A stretch of 64,000 bases of DNA from Methylotenera sp. (GTDB lineage: Bacteria > Pseudomonadota > Gammaproteobacteria > Burkholderiales > Methylophilaceae): positions 1 through 64,000 of the forward strand of contig JAKFVD010000002.1 of the NCBI GenBank assembly GCA_021732365.1, written 5' to 3'. The notes under the pieces were generated by a model. It did not search any database. It had not been told where the DNA came from and was given only the letters and a program-made list of their open reading frames with translations. How positions within the stretch are numbered: the stretch's first letter is position 1; each line of letters begins with the position of its first letter. The translations under genes were made by a program, and so were the position numbers. Shown here in pieces: positions 37,781-47,277 of the stretch.

Positions 37781-39048
37781 GATGGGCTCCCAACATTCAA
37801 GTTATTCAGTAAATAATTTAATTTGACGGCTGCGCGCTGGCGGTCTGTGAGGATATTCCAGTGATCCAGCTCAACTTCTACAAGATTTCTGCGGGTTTCC
37901 CATACTTCGGATAAGCTTTGTTTACCTGAGTTGTAAGCAGCTTGTGCAAGACTTAACCGCGCTTTGGCAACAGGAATTAATACATTGAGATGCTCTTTTT
38001 CACGCTCATCTGCGGCTTGTGCGTCTGCAAGCGCACTTTCTAATTCAGCCGCCAATTCTCGCCGCCTGTCTTCTGTTAACTTACGTGCTTTTTCTACCAG
38101 CACCAGTTTTTCTGCGGTACGTTTATCTTGCCGATTGGCTTTATCTAGCTGCAAATCGATTGCTACTTGAAAGGTGAGCATATCGCTGCGCCCTGCAAAA
38201 CGCTTGCCATAACCCACTTCCCAGCTCCAGTTACGCTCTAGGTTAGCTTTTGCTTGCTCTACCTCAAATTGAGCCACTTTTTCGGTTTGCTGGGCATTAA
38301 TTAAAAGTGGATGCTGATTGATTTCTTGTTGTAAGTTTTGTGTGCTTAACTCTTTGCTCATCACTGGCAACTCAGACGAGATGGAACGTGATGCCGAAGT
38401 ACCTAGCCAGCGCGCTAATCCAGCTCTGGCCTTACGTTCATCGCGCAGTGCGAAAATACGCTTTTCATTGATTAGCGATATTTCTGCATCCATACGCAGC
38501 ACATCACTACTTTTTGCAGCACCTGAACTCACGCCAGCTGCTAGTACTTTTCGCTCGGCTACCATATCATCGATAATGCGCTGATACAGTTCACTTTTGC
38601 GTTGCGCTTCGTAAGTATCTAGCCATGCAAAAGCCACATCGCGCTCAATAGTTCTTGTCATTACTACCTGCTCAGTTTGAAACTGATTAGCCTCTGCGGT
38701 AATACGATTTGCGGTAGCCTCACGTTTTTTAATGGGAACCATTTCTTGCGAAAATCCAATATTCGCCATAGTCTGATCATCACGGCTCAAGCTCAAGGCA
38801 TCACTGGTAGTAACAGGCAGGTTAATAATCCCAAATTTAATCTTAGGATCTGGCAATTGGCTTTCTGCCACGGCTGCCTCACGCGATGAAATAGCCGCAT
38901 CACGATATGATTCTAGTAAAGGTTGATTTTGGGTTGCCAATTGAATGGCATCAGCTAGGCTTAGCGGCTGCTCTGCATGTGCCGCAAGGCTAATCCATAG
39001 CAAACAGATTAATAGTAGACTTTTGTCTACACGTGGGATATTCATCAA
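37777..39048 (-). CDS. cusC: TolC-family outer membrane channel, CusC-like
   Basis: A 423-residue outer membrane factor with a signal peptide (cleavage near AHA/EQ, residue 25) and the paired alpha-helical repeats of TolC proteins (SLADAIQLATQNQPLLESYRDAA at the start of repeat one; LIPVAKARLSLAQAAYNSGKQSL in repeat two). There is no lipobox cysteine at the cleavage site, unlike E. coli CusC. It forms the exit duct for the CusBA pump whose genes follow with four-base overlap. It is followed upstream by a small metal-binding-type protein in the same operon. Confidence 0.88.
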   Translation of the reverse strand: MMNIPRVDKSLLLICLLWISLAAHAEQPLSLADAIQLATQNQPLLESYRDAAISSREAAVAESQLPDPKIKFGIINLPVTTSDALSLSRDDQTMANIGFSQEMVPIKKREATANRITAEANQFQTEQVVMTRTIERDVAFAWLDTYEAQRKSELYQRIIDDMVAERKVLAAGVSSGAAKSSDVLRMDAEISLINEKRIFALRDERKARAGLARWLGTSASRSISSELPVMSKELSTQNLQQEINQHPLLINAQQTEKVAQFEVEQAKANLERNWSWEVGYGKRFAGRSDMLTFQVAIDLQLDKANRQDKRTAEKLVLVEKARKLTEDRRRELAAELESALADAQAADEREKEHLNVLIPVAKARLSLAQAAYNSGKQSLSEVWETRRNLVEVELDHWNILTDRQRAAVKLNYLLNNLNVGSPS

Positions 39049-39107
39049 ACACTCCTAAACGCTTAAAAATAGCGTCACGTCGTTTCAATAGACGTGACAA
39101 GTTATCG

Positions 39108-39509
39108 TTAAGAAAGGAGTATGGGTGGGCGTTGCAGATTGGGTTGTATAACGGATGCGTAGGCTTGGTAATTAAAATCAAATGTTTGCGTTACATTGAT
39201 TGCAAAATTTGATTGAATCTGTACTGGCATTGCCGTTAATGCGCATAAATTGGCGCAAAGGCTTGCACAGGTGGACTGACAAGAGGATGTTGATTTAGAT
39301 TGTTGCGTGTTTTTTGTTGTCATTTGTTGATGACATGGCATCGCAGCAAGAGATTGGTTCATTAACTGCTGAGGATTATCAACGTTAAAATGATTCTTAG
39401 TTGATTGCATCATACTGTTACAAACCAGCATATTAGCAGTCGCTAAGGCTTGCATTGGCATTAATACCAATAAAAGATAAGCTGCAAAATATGAGAGTCG
39501 TTTCAACAT
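39108..39509 (-). CDS. Small periplasmic Cys/Met/His-rich protein of the cus operon
   Basis: A 133-residue exported protein; the ATG giving MLKRLSYF is chosen over an upstream TTG. After the signal peptide (ends near ALATA, about residue 24) it contains MLVCNSMM, MPCHQQM and a CQSTCASLCANLC cluster, so many soft-metal ligands are available. The end reads IQPNLQRPPILLS, a tail seen in small proteins encoded beside copper efflux genes (CopL or DUF2946-like; the assignment is tentative). It lies 59 bases ahead of cusC and probably binds copper or silver in the periplasm before efflux. Confidence 0.65.
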   Translation of the reverse strand: MLKRLSYFAAYLLLVLMPMQALATANMLVCNSMMQSTKNHFNVDNPQQLMNQSLAAMPCHQQMTTKNTQQSKSTSSCQSTCASLCANLCALTAMPVQIQSNFAINVTQTFDFNYQAYASVIQPNLQRPPILLS

Positions 39510-39540
39510 AATTATAGGATAATGCAATAATTGGTTTAGT

Positions 39541-40041
39541 TCAATCGTTCAATTCATTGTAACGAATATCTACTACTTCATACATTTCTTCGTTTTTAGG
39601 CGTCACCACTTTTACCACATCGCCCAAACCTTTGCCCAGCATGGCTTTTGCCAATGGCGAAACCCAGCTGATATAACCTTTGGTTGGCTCTAATTCGTCC
39701 TTGCCGACGATGCGATAGACATGTTCGCTATCGTCTGCCAAATTAAACAAAGTCACCCAGGCGCCAAAAAATACTTTTTCTAAATGCTGCTGCAAACTAC
39801 TATCGACAATTTCGGCTAAATCCATCCGCCGCATTAGATGGCGGCAGCGGCTATCAATCTGGCGCAAACGGCGCTTGCCGTAGATATAGTCACCATTTTC
39901 ACTGCGGTCGCCATTGCTGGCCGCCCATGAAACCGTGCGCACTACTTCTGGCCGCTCTACTTTATAAAGCTGATGAAATTCTGCCTGCAAGGCGGCAAAA
40001 CCTTGCGGCGTGATGTAGTTTTTTTCGTCCGTACTTGCCAT
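39541..40041 (-). CDS. greB: Transcription elongation factor GreB
   Basis: A 166-residue Gre factor. The N-terminal coiled coil contains the acidic tip in SWAASNGDRSENGDYIYGKRRLRQID (residues about 38-63), whose Asp and Glu enter the RNA polymerase secondary channel to trigger cleavage of backtracked RNA. YGKRRLR and the later VYRIVGKDELEP and SWVSPLAKAMLGK mark the GreB rather than GreA form. The cus operon begins 31 bases downstream on the same strand with no visible terminator, so some read-through into it is possible. Confidence 0.93.
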   Translation of the reverse strand: MASTDEKNYITPQGFAALQAEFHQLYKVERPEVVRTVSWAASNGDRSENGDYIYGKRRLRQIDSRCRHLMRRMDLAEIVDSSLQQHLEKVFFGAWVTLFNLADDSEHVYRIVGKDELEPTKGYISWVSPLAKAMLGKGLGDVVKVVTPKNEEMYEVVDIRYNELND

Positions 40042-40048
40042 TTAATTT

Positions 40049-40450
40049 CTATTGATACGGCAAATTAAAATCATCTTTTTCCAGAATCTGTACGTTTTGT
40101 ACATAGTAAGGCGTTTCGCCAAAACATGTGCTTGGAATGCCTTTGTGCTCTTCGTAAGTTAAGCGCACACGTTTGCCCAAACTGCTATTGATTTTTTCAA
40201 CCAGCGTTTTGTCTTTTACCGTAAACAAAAACTTTTCCGCCTGTGTGCCTGGCATAGAAACCAGCACCAACTCACCCTCATACGTTTTGCACACATAGCC
40301 TTTTTCTGAAAATTTTTGCACATAGCCAGCACGCTCACCCGTTGAATATACCCAGTTAAGGGCGGCCCAAGTATATAAAACAAATAAAATAATGGGGATA
40401 AAGATAGTCAAAATGAGTATTTTGAATAGTTTTGCGAATTTACTTAACAC
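40049..40450 (-). CDS. Membrane-anchored hypothetical protein
   Basis: A 133-residue protein read from a GTG start: a basic N-terminus, one transmembrane helix (about 10-30), and a small soluble domain of mixed strands containing GYVCKTYEGELVLVSMPGTQAEKF and PSTCFGETPYYVQNVQI. The two cysteines could pair in the periplasm. I do not know the family. It lies seven bases upstream of greB on the same strand, and its promoter would overlap that of the divergent addB-like gene. Confidence 0.6.
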   Translation of the reverse strand: MLSKFAKLFKILILTIFIPIILFVLYTWAALNWVYSTGERAGYVQKFSEKGYVCKTYEGELVLVSMPGTQAEKFLFTVKDKTLVEKINSSLGKRVRLTYEEHKGIPSTCFGETPYYVQNVQILEKDDFNLPYQ

Positions 40451-40527
40451 CTTTTTACTCCCGAAAAATGACTGATGAAAACAAGTTCATGCCGCTATTT
40501 TACTGTAAGTTCGCCTACAATAACGAC

Positions 40528-43215
40528 ATGTTGAATTTAACGCCGCATTTAATATTATGTACCACTGCCCGCCTAAGTCGCGGCTTGCAGTTGCATCAAC
40601 AACAGCAATTATCGCTTAAACAAACACAGTGGCAAACGCCGTCAATCATGACGTTACAGCAATGGTTAGCGCAATTGATGCAGCAGGCTATGCTGGCGGG
40701 AGAAATAGATGTAGCGCATTTTCCTGCTATTTATTTGAATGCGGTAACCGAAAAAATGCTGTGGCAACAAGCGATTCAAAGCTGCATTGAAAAACACCGA
40801 TTAGCCGAGTTATTTGATATTGCCAGTCTTGCAGATGCGGCGATGCAAGCTAATCAGCTTCTGATTGAGTGGCAAATTAACGATGTGCAATTGGGTGATT
40901 ATTTTCAATCGGTAGAAACGCGGCAGTTTTTGCGCTGGCGTCAGGCTTTTCAAGCTTTATGTTCAGAAAAAAATGCCTTGGAATGTGCCAGAGCATTAGC
41001 CATGCAAATTGACTATTTAGGCAAAACGCAACTACCAATACCTGCCACGATTGAGCTTGCGGGTTTTGACAGACTCACACCTTTAGAGCAGCGATTAATT
41101 ACAAACCTACAAGAAAAAAATACTAAAGTCAGCTTTTTGCAACATCAGCAAAAATGCAAAAATCCCCAGCAAATAGCCTGCGATGACGTCAACGCCGAAT
41201 GTCGCGCTGCGGTAGCTTGGGCAAAACAATCATTAGCACAAAATCCACAAGCCAATTTAGCGATTATCACGCCGATATTGGGCAATATACGCAACAAGCT
41301 AGCCGACTTATTAGATGACACTTTTCACCCAGAAACTTTGCAGCCCAGTTTGTATGAAGCGCCACGCACCATGGATTTTTCGATTGGCGCGCCATTAAGT
41401 GAACACGCGATGATTGCCAGCGGCTTGCGATTATTGCGCTTGGCGGTCAGCAGCCAAAACGCTGCACAGGCCGATTTAAGTGCGCTGTTGCTAGATAGCT
41501 ATTGGGGCAATGAAGCCGAAACCGACGCGCGGCATTTGCTGGATGCGCAAATGCGTAAGAAATTAGCGCGCAATGTTAGCTTGCAAAGCCTGCTGGTTTT
41601 AGCGCAGAAGTTAACTGAAACTGGGCTAATAACATTTTTAGCGCATTTAGCCATATTGCAAAACGCGCAAATACAATTTCGTGGCAAACGTAAGGCGTCT
41701 GATTGGGCGATGCAATTTAGCCAATTATTAAGTGACGTCAGTTGGGCAAATACGCGAATTTTGAGCAGTTACGATTATCAAGCCCAGCAAGCATGGTTAA
41801 AAGCGTTGCAAAACCTGACGGATTTAGATGCATTAACTGGCCCAATTTCGGCTATGGATGCATCAAATAGACTGAATCAGATTTGCGCCGCCAATATGTT
41901 TTTACCTGAAACCAAAGGTAGGCCAAATATACAAATATTAGGCATGTTAGAAAGTAGCGCCATTCCTTTAGATGGCGCATGGGTGCTGGGCATGAATGAC
42001 CAACATTGGCCGCCACCAGCAAGGCCAAATCCACTATTACCAATCAAATTACAACGCGATATGAATATGCCAAATGCCGATACGGATATTCAGGCGGCAT
42101 TTGCGCAAAAAGTGCAACAGCGCTTAATCAACAGTAGCAGTGAGATTATATTTTCTTGGGCGCACAAAGAAGCCGACCGCGAATTGCGCGCCTCACCTTT
42201 ATTAAATGATTTGCCCTTTGCTGAGGCTGTTACGCCGATTAGCACACTGGCTGAAACGCTGAGTATGCAGGCACAAGCCGATATTGAATGGATTGATGAT
42301 GCAATGGCGCCAGCGATTAGCGCAGATGAAAAGTTACGCGGCGGCAGTGCGCTATTTGAAGCACAAGCTATCTGCCCGGCTTGGGCTTTTTATCAATATC
42401 GGCTGGGTGCAAAAGCGCTAGAAAGCCCCACTGATGGACTAGATAATCTTGCGCGTGGCAATCTGGTGCATGCCGTTTTGCAGCAATTTTGGCTCAATTG
42501 TAAAAGCACAGCCAAACTAAAAGCGATGTCGGATAATCAGCTTGAAACGGCCATTCAACAAGCGATTGATGCCGCGATTAAAACCTTAAGCGCCATTGAA
42601 AATGTGCCCAAACAAATTCTGCTGATTGAACAGCAACGCTTGCTGCCTTTGATAAATACATGGCTGCAACATGAAAAACAGCGCGCTGATTTCACCGTGC
42701 AGGCCTGTGAAGCGCAGCATATTTTAGCGATTGAAGGCTTAGAAATCACCCTACGTATTGACCGAATTGATGCTTTGGATGACGGCGAATTAGTCATTAT
42801 TGATTACAAAACGGGCAGCAGTAAACCCAGCCACAGCAGCTGGGCCGATGCGCGCATCACCAAACCGCAACTGCCGCTCTACGCATCATTGGTATTAAAA
42901 GATGAGCAAGTGATTGCCGCCTGTTTTGCCAAAGTGGATTTATTAGAGCCTCAATTTAGTGGCGTTGCGGCAAGCGATGTATTGCCAGATATCACAGCAT
43001 TTGATGACTTAAAAAACAGCTCTGCCTTTAAAGATTTTGATAGTTTTGAGGCGCTGATTTTGCACTGGCAGCAAAGCTTAACCGCGATTGCGCAAGAAAT
43101 TAAAGCGGGTGTAGCCAATGTAAAATTTGAAAAAGAGGCCGATTTACTTTACTGCGAAGTTAAGCCTTTGCTGCGCTTGCCAGAACGCGCCTTACAGTTT
43201 GAACAAAACCAATAA
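40528..43215 (+). CDS. AddB-like exonuclease subunit (PD-(D/E)XK)
   Basis: An 895-residue protein from the ATG giving MLNLTPHL; upstream in-frame sequence overlaps the divergent gene and is unlikely to be coding. The N-terminal two thirds are an inactivated helicase-like fold (LGMLESSAIPLDGAWVLGMND near 475-495 is the family hallmark). The C-terminal nuclease domain has GNLVHAVLQQFW (His), IDRIDALDDGELVIIDYKTG (Asp and the D-Y-K catalytic set). It corresponds to the betaproteobacterial 'probable DNA repair protein' group that pairs with a UvrD-type helicase, which follows after 15 bases. Together they would process double-strand DNA ends. Confidence 0.85.
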   Translation: MLNLTPHLILCTTARLSRGLQLHQQQQLSLKQTQWQTPSIMTLQQWLAQLMQQAMLAGEIDVAHFPAIYLNAVTEKMLWQQAIQSCIEKHRLAELFDIASLADAAMQANQLLIEWQINDVQLGDYFQSVETRQFLRWRQAFQALCSEKNALECARALAMQIDYLGKTQLPIPATIELAGFDRLTPLEQRLITNLQEKNTKVSFLQHQQKCKNPQQIACDDVNAECRAAVAWAKQSLAQNPQANLAIITPILGNIRNKLADLLDDTFHPETLQPSLYEAPRTMDFSIGAPLSEHAMIASGLRLLRLAVSSQNAAQADLSALLLDSYWGNEAETDARHLLDAQMRKKLARNVSLQSLLVLAQKLTETGLITFLAHLAILQNAQIQFRGKRKASDWAMQFSQLLSDVSWANTRILSSYDYQAQQAWLKALQNLTDLDALTGPISAMDASNRLNQICAANMFLPETKGRPNIQILGMLESSAIPLDGAWVLGMNDQHWPPPARPNPLLPIKLQRDMNMPNADTDIQAAFAQKVQQRLINSSSEIIFSWAHKEADRELRASPLLNDLPFAEAVTPISTLAETLSMQAQADIEWIDDAMAPAISADEKLRGGSALFEAQAICPAWAFYQYRLGAKALESPTDGLDNLARGNLVHAVLQQFWLNCKSTAKLKAMSDNQLETAIQQAIDAAIKTLSAIENVPKQILLIEQQRLLPLINTWLQHEKQRADFTVQACEAQHILAIEGLEITLRIDRIDALDDGELVIIDYKTGSSKPSHSSWADARITKPQLPLYASLVLKDEQVIAACFAKVDLLEPQFSGVAASDVLPDITAFDDLKNSSAFKDFDSFEALILHWQQSLTAIAQEIKAGVANVKFEKEADLLYCEVKPLLRLPERALQFEQNQ

Positions 43216-43230
43216 TAAACCGACAATAAA

Positions 43231-46200
43231 ATGCATAACGATTTAATACAGATAGATACATACAATCGCCAACGCGCGTTAGAGCTAGAGAATTTTATTG
43301 TTGAAGCGCCTGCAGGTGCAGGGAAAACTGAGCTGCTGACGCAACGCTACTTAAAATTGCTGGCAAGGGTTGAAGCGCCAGAAGAAATCATCGCGCTGAC
43401 CTTTACCAATAAAGCCGCTGCTGAAATGCGCAATCGTATTTTAATGTCGCTGGAAGCGGCAGAAAATAATACTGTCATTGATACACCGCATAAACAAGTG
43501 ACGCGCGATTTGGCGATTAAAGCACTGGCACATGCGAAAAATTGCGGCTGGCAATTGCTATCGCAACCGGCGCGGCTACGCATTCAAACCATGGATGCAT
43601 TGTGCAGTAGCTTAGCGCGACAAATGCCTCTGCTAAGCCGTTTTGGTGGTCAGCCAATGATTAGCTTAGACGCCGATGTACATTATCAAGCCGCGGCGCA
43701 GCAAGCGCTGGCACAAGTTGCCAATGAAAATAGTCTTGATGATATCGTCAGCACGGCGCTGCGCTTTATGCAAAACGATATTGAAAAGCTCACCGAATTG
43801 CTAGCCGATATGTTGGCAAAACGCGACCAGTGGCTACCTTTGGTGGGTGAGCACGCCAATATTACGACAGATGAAATTGCCGAAAATGTAGCGAACGCGC
43901 TGGCAGAATTAATTGAGCAAAAATTAGCGCTTACCTTAGAAGCGATTCCAGCCAGTATACAAATGCAGCTGATGCCTTTAGTGCGCTTTGCAGCCAGCAA
44001 TTTAGAGCCAGACCATGCTTTGCAGGCTCTAGCTGATTGGGAAAACCCATTAGGCGAAAGCGTGGATGATTTAAGCAGTTGGCAGGCTTTGGCTGGCGGA
44101 CTACTGACCAACAATGGCACATTTAGAAAAAAACCCAATATAAAAGATGGCTTTCCAGCCAAAGATAAGAACCATCCCGAATACGATGAATATAAGCAGC
44201 AGTTTGCTTATCTTACCGAATTAATTGCCGACCCGCAGGCGCTGGATGCAGTACGCTCTTTACCAAATTTTGAGCTGGATTTAATCACCCAAGATTGCGC
44301 CATTATTAAAGCCTTTGCGCAGTTGCTGCAGTTAGCCACCGCGCACTTATGGACAACGTTTCAAGCGGCTAATGAAGTGGATTTTGTGGCGATTGCGCAA
44401 TCCGCCAGTTATGCCTTGGAAAATGAACGCGGCACCACTGATTTGGCTTTAAAGCTGGATTATAAAATCGCGCATTTATTGGTGGATGAGTTTCAAGATA
44501 CCAGTCCAACGCAAATGCGCTTGATTGAGCAGCTAACGCTGGGCTGGCAGCCTCATGATAACCGTACCTTGTTTTGCGTGGGCGATCCCATGCAATCGAT
44601 TTATCGCTTTCGCAAGGCGGACGTTAGCCTGTTTTTGCAAGCTAGTGAATTTGGCATTGGGCAATTGCCGCTTACCCCGCTAAAGCTTACGCGTAATAAC
44701 CGCAGCCATCCGCAAGTGGTCGGTTGGATTAATACCACTTTTAAAACCATTTTCCCCGCGCAAGACAATATCACTCAAGCTGCCATTAGTTACCGCACTT
44801 TTATCGCCACGAAAGATGCTGTTGCAGATGAAGGTGTCAGCGTGTATCCCTTGGTGCTTGATAGCGATGAAGAAAGCGAACAAGCCAAGCTGATTGAAGC
44901 GCGTTATGTGGCCGATTTAATCACTACTGAACAAAAAAACCATCCTGAAAATAAAATCGTGGTTTTAGTGCGTTCACGCAGCCATTTAAGCGATTTGGTT
45001 TCTGTGATTCGCCGCGATTATGCACATATCCGTTTTCAGGCGGTAGAGATTGAAAGTTTAAACGACAGGCAAACCGTGTTGGATACGCTTTCCCTTACGC
45101 GCGCCATGCTGCACCGCGCCGACCGCGTGCATTGGCTGAATGTACTGCGTGCACCTTGGTGCGGGCTGACATTGGCTGATTTGCATGCATTGGCGCATGA
45201 CAATCACTTTGCAACCATCTGGCAATTGATGCAAGATGAAAATCGCCTACAAAAATTAAGCGCAGATGGTCAACAACGTTTGCGGCATATGCATGACATT
45301 TTAAGTGAAGCATTTGAGCATCAAGGCCGCATGCCTTTGCGACGCTGGCTGGAAAGCACGTGGCTTAAGCTAGGCGGCGCGGATACTCTAATTAGCGCTG
45401 GCGATAATCGTGATATTCAGGCGTTTTTTGATTTGGTGGAAAAAACTGCGCATGGCTTTGTAATAGATTTTAACCAGCTGGATACCGCTATGCAAAAACT
45501 CTATGCCCAGCCCGATATTGCCGCTAATGACAGCTTGCAGTTTTTAACCATTCACGCGTCTAAAGGTTTGGAATTTGATACGGTTATTTTGCCTGCCTTA
45601 AACCGCAAGCCAGCTAATGCCGATAGTCCGATGATGTTATGGGAGGAAGTGCTGGTCAGTAATCACAGAGCGCTACTAGCCGCACCTTTTGCCAAAAAAA
45701 TAAAAGGCCAAATCAGTACTTATGATTTTTTAAAAGCATTGGAAACTGAGCGCATCGATAACGAAGCTGCGCGTCTTTTATACGTTGCCGCCACGCGCAG
45801 CATTAAAAAACTGCATTTGGTGGCAGTGGTCAAGAAAACCCAAAAAGACGAAATTAAGCCAGTGGCTAAATCGCTATTATCCTTGCTATGGCCAAGTGTT
45901 GAAGCGCAATTTTTAGCGGCAACAACTATCAATGTGCAGGCCCAAAACGCATTGCGCTTACAAGATTTTACGCCGCAACTAAAGCGCATAAAAACGCCCT
46001 GCTTGCCCGATTTACTCAAGCAAACCAATGCAAAATCGGCCTATATTTCGCCTGATAATAGCCTTAATACCACCTCAAATACGCTGCACAATATCGCTGC
46101 AGATACAGGCACACTGACGCACTTGTATATGGAAATAATTGCCAATAGTGGCCTAGCTGCATGGCCTGTCAGCCGCATTCAAGCTTGTGCGCCAGCGATG

Positions 46201-46605
46201 CAGAATTGGTTTAAGCAAAAAGGCCATTCTGTAGATTTGATTGAGTCACATGTTGAAATGATGGTTGATGCTTTGAGCAAAACAGTGGTTAGTGCAGATT
46301 GTGCTTGGTTGCTACAAATTAGAGAAAGCCGACAATCGGAATTAAGCATCACCACAATTGATCCCCTTGGTGTGCCGCAAGAGCATAGACTAGATTTAAC
46401 TTTTATTGAACAAGATACACAGACACCAAAGCGCTGGATAATTGATTACAAGCTAACATTTGCTGGCGATGTTGTAGATTTAAACTTGTTAGCCGAACAA
46501 CACCGCCCTCAATTATATCGGTACGCCGCGCTGTTTGAACATGAAGGCTTGCCGATTCAAACAGCAGTATTCTTTTTGGCGCACGGCAAACTGGTTTTGC
46601 TTTAA
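43231..46605 (+). CDS. AddA/RecB-like helicase-nuclease
   Basis: A 1124-residue UvrD/RecB-type helicase: Walker A EAPAGAGKTELLTQRYLKLLA (23-43), motif Ia ALTFTNKAAAEMRNRI, motif II LLVDEFQDTSPTQ, motif III VGDPMQSIYRFRKADV, motif V/VI LQFLTIHASKGLEFDTVILP and ARLLYVAATRSIKKLHL. A C-terminal RecB-type nuclease block shows LDLTF and WIIDYKL. It is the motor partner of the upstream AddB-like protein in a two-gene operon. It probably replaces RecBCD for recombinational repair; recB, recC and recD are not seen here. Confidence 0.87.
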   Translation: MHNDLIQIDTYNRQRALELENFIVEAPAGAGKTELLTQRYLKLLARVEAPEEIIALTFTNKAAAEMRNRILMSLEAAENNTVIDTPHKQVTRDLAIKALAHAKNCGWQLLSQPARLRIQTMDALCSSLARQMPLLSRFGGQPMISLDADVHYQAAAQQALAQVANENSLDDIVSTALRFMQNDIEKLTELLADMLAKRDQWLPLVGEHANITTDEIAENVANALAELIEQKLALTLEAIPASIQMQLMPLVRFAASNLEPDHALQALADWENPLGESVDDLSSWQALAGGLLTNNGTFRKKPNIKDGFPAKDKNHPEYDEYKQQFAYLTELIADPQALDAVRSLPNFELDLITQDCAIIKAFAQLLQLATAHLWTTFQAANEVDFVAIAQSASYALENERGTTDLALKLDYKIAHLLVDEFQDTSPTQMRLIEQLTLGWQPHDNRTLFCVGDPMQSIYRFRKADVSLFLQASEFGIGQLPLTPLKLTRNNRSHPQVVGWINTTFKTIFPAQDNITQAAISYRTFIATKDAVADEGVSVYPLVLDSDEESEQAKLIEARYVADLITTEQKNHPENKIVVLVRSRSHLSDLVSVIRRDYAHIRFQAVEIESLNDRQTVLDTLSLTRAMLHRADRVHWLNVLRAPWCGLTLADLHALAHDNHFATIWQLMQDENRLQKLSADGQQRLRHMHDILSEAFEHQGRMPLRRWLESTWLKLGGADTLISAGDNRDIQAFFDLVEKTAHGFVIDFNQLDTAMQKLYAQPDIAANDSLQFLTIHASKGLEFDTVILPALNRKPANADSPMMLWEEVLVSNHRALLAAPFAKKIKGQISTYDFLKALETERIDNEAARLLYVAATRSIKKLHLVAVVKKTQKDEIKPVAKSLLSLLWPSVEAQFLAATTINVQAQNALRLQDFTPQLKRIKTPCLPDLLKQTNAKSAYISPDNSLNTTSNTLHNIAADTGTLTHLYMEIIANSGLAAWPVSRIQACAPAMQNWFKQKGHSVDLIESHVEMMVDALSKTVVSADCAWLLQIRESRQSELSITTIDPLGVPQEHRLDLTFIEQDTQTPKRWIIDYKLTFAGDVVDLNLLAEQHRPQLYRYAALFEHEGLPIQTAVFFLAHGKLVLL

Positions 46606-46613
46606 TGATGTAA

Positions 46614-47225
46614 TTATTCGGCTTTAAAGTGATGCCAAACGTACCAAGCGACAAATGCTAATCCACCCGCGATAATCACGTAATGCGACTGATGGAAATA
46701 CACGCTTAATTTCTCCCAATTTTCACCCGCTTTCATGCCGATATAGCCTAGTGCCCAGCACCAAATAAACGAGCCAACAAACGTATAAATAATAAAACGA
46801 GTCATATTCATGCGCGCCATTCCCGCAGGAAAGGCAATAAACGTACGTACGCCGGGTAATAATCGGGCGATAAAAATAATAATTTCGCCGTGCGTCGCAA
46901 ACCATCTATCCGCCATATCTAAATCTTTTTTACTGATTAACACATAACGTCCATATTTTTCTGCCAGCGGTCTGCCGCCCAACATGCCTGCATAATAAGC
47001 TGGAATCGACCCCAGCACACATCCAATGGCGCCTGCCATGGCAATGCCAAACAATGTCATCTCACCTTTGCTCACCAAAAATCCCGCAAACGGCATAATA
47101 ATTTCGCTTGGCAGTGGAATGCAAGCCGACTCAATCGCCATCAGCAGCACAATGCCGCCATAACCCATGCTGGATATCACGCCTATGATCCAAGTGGCGA
47201 CTGCTGCGATGATTTTTTCTAACAT
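46614..47225 (-). CDS. DedA-family membrane protein
   Basis: A 203-residue polytopic inner membrane protein of the DedA/SNARE-associated group. Hallmarks are ESACIPLPSEIIMPFAGFL (about 32-50), GCVLGSIPAYYAGMLGGRPLAEKYGRYVL, and RLLPGVRTFIAFPAGMARM with the conserved arginine and glycine-proline. Four or five helices are apparent. DedA proteins act as lipid flippases or scramblases and support pH and envelope stability; the substrate here is not known. It lies 52 bases downstream of mfd on the same strand and convergent with addA, nine bases from its stop. Confidence 0.88.
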   Translation of the reverse strand: MLEKIIAAVATWIIGVISSMGYGGIVLLMAIESACIPLPSEIIMPFAGFLVSKGEMTLFGIAMAGAIGCVLGSIPAYYAGMLGGRPLAEKYGRYVLISKKDLDMADRWFATHGEIIIFIARLLPGVRTFIAFPAGMARMNMTRFIIYTFVGSFIWCWALGYIGMKAGENWEKLSVYFHQSHYVIIAGGLAFVAWYVWHHFKAE

Positions 47226-47277
47226 CTAGTTTCCTAATATTATTGAGTTAAAAATTCGACCCGAAAAAAGCGTTAAG

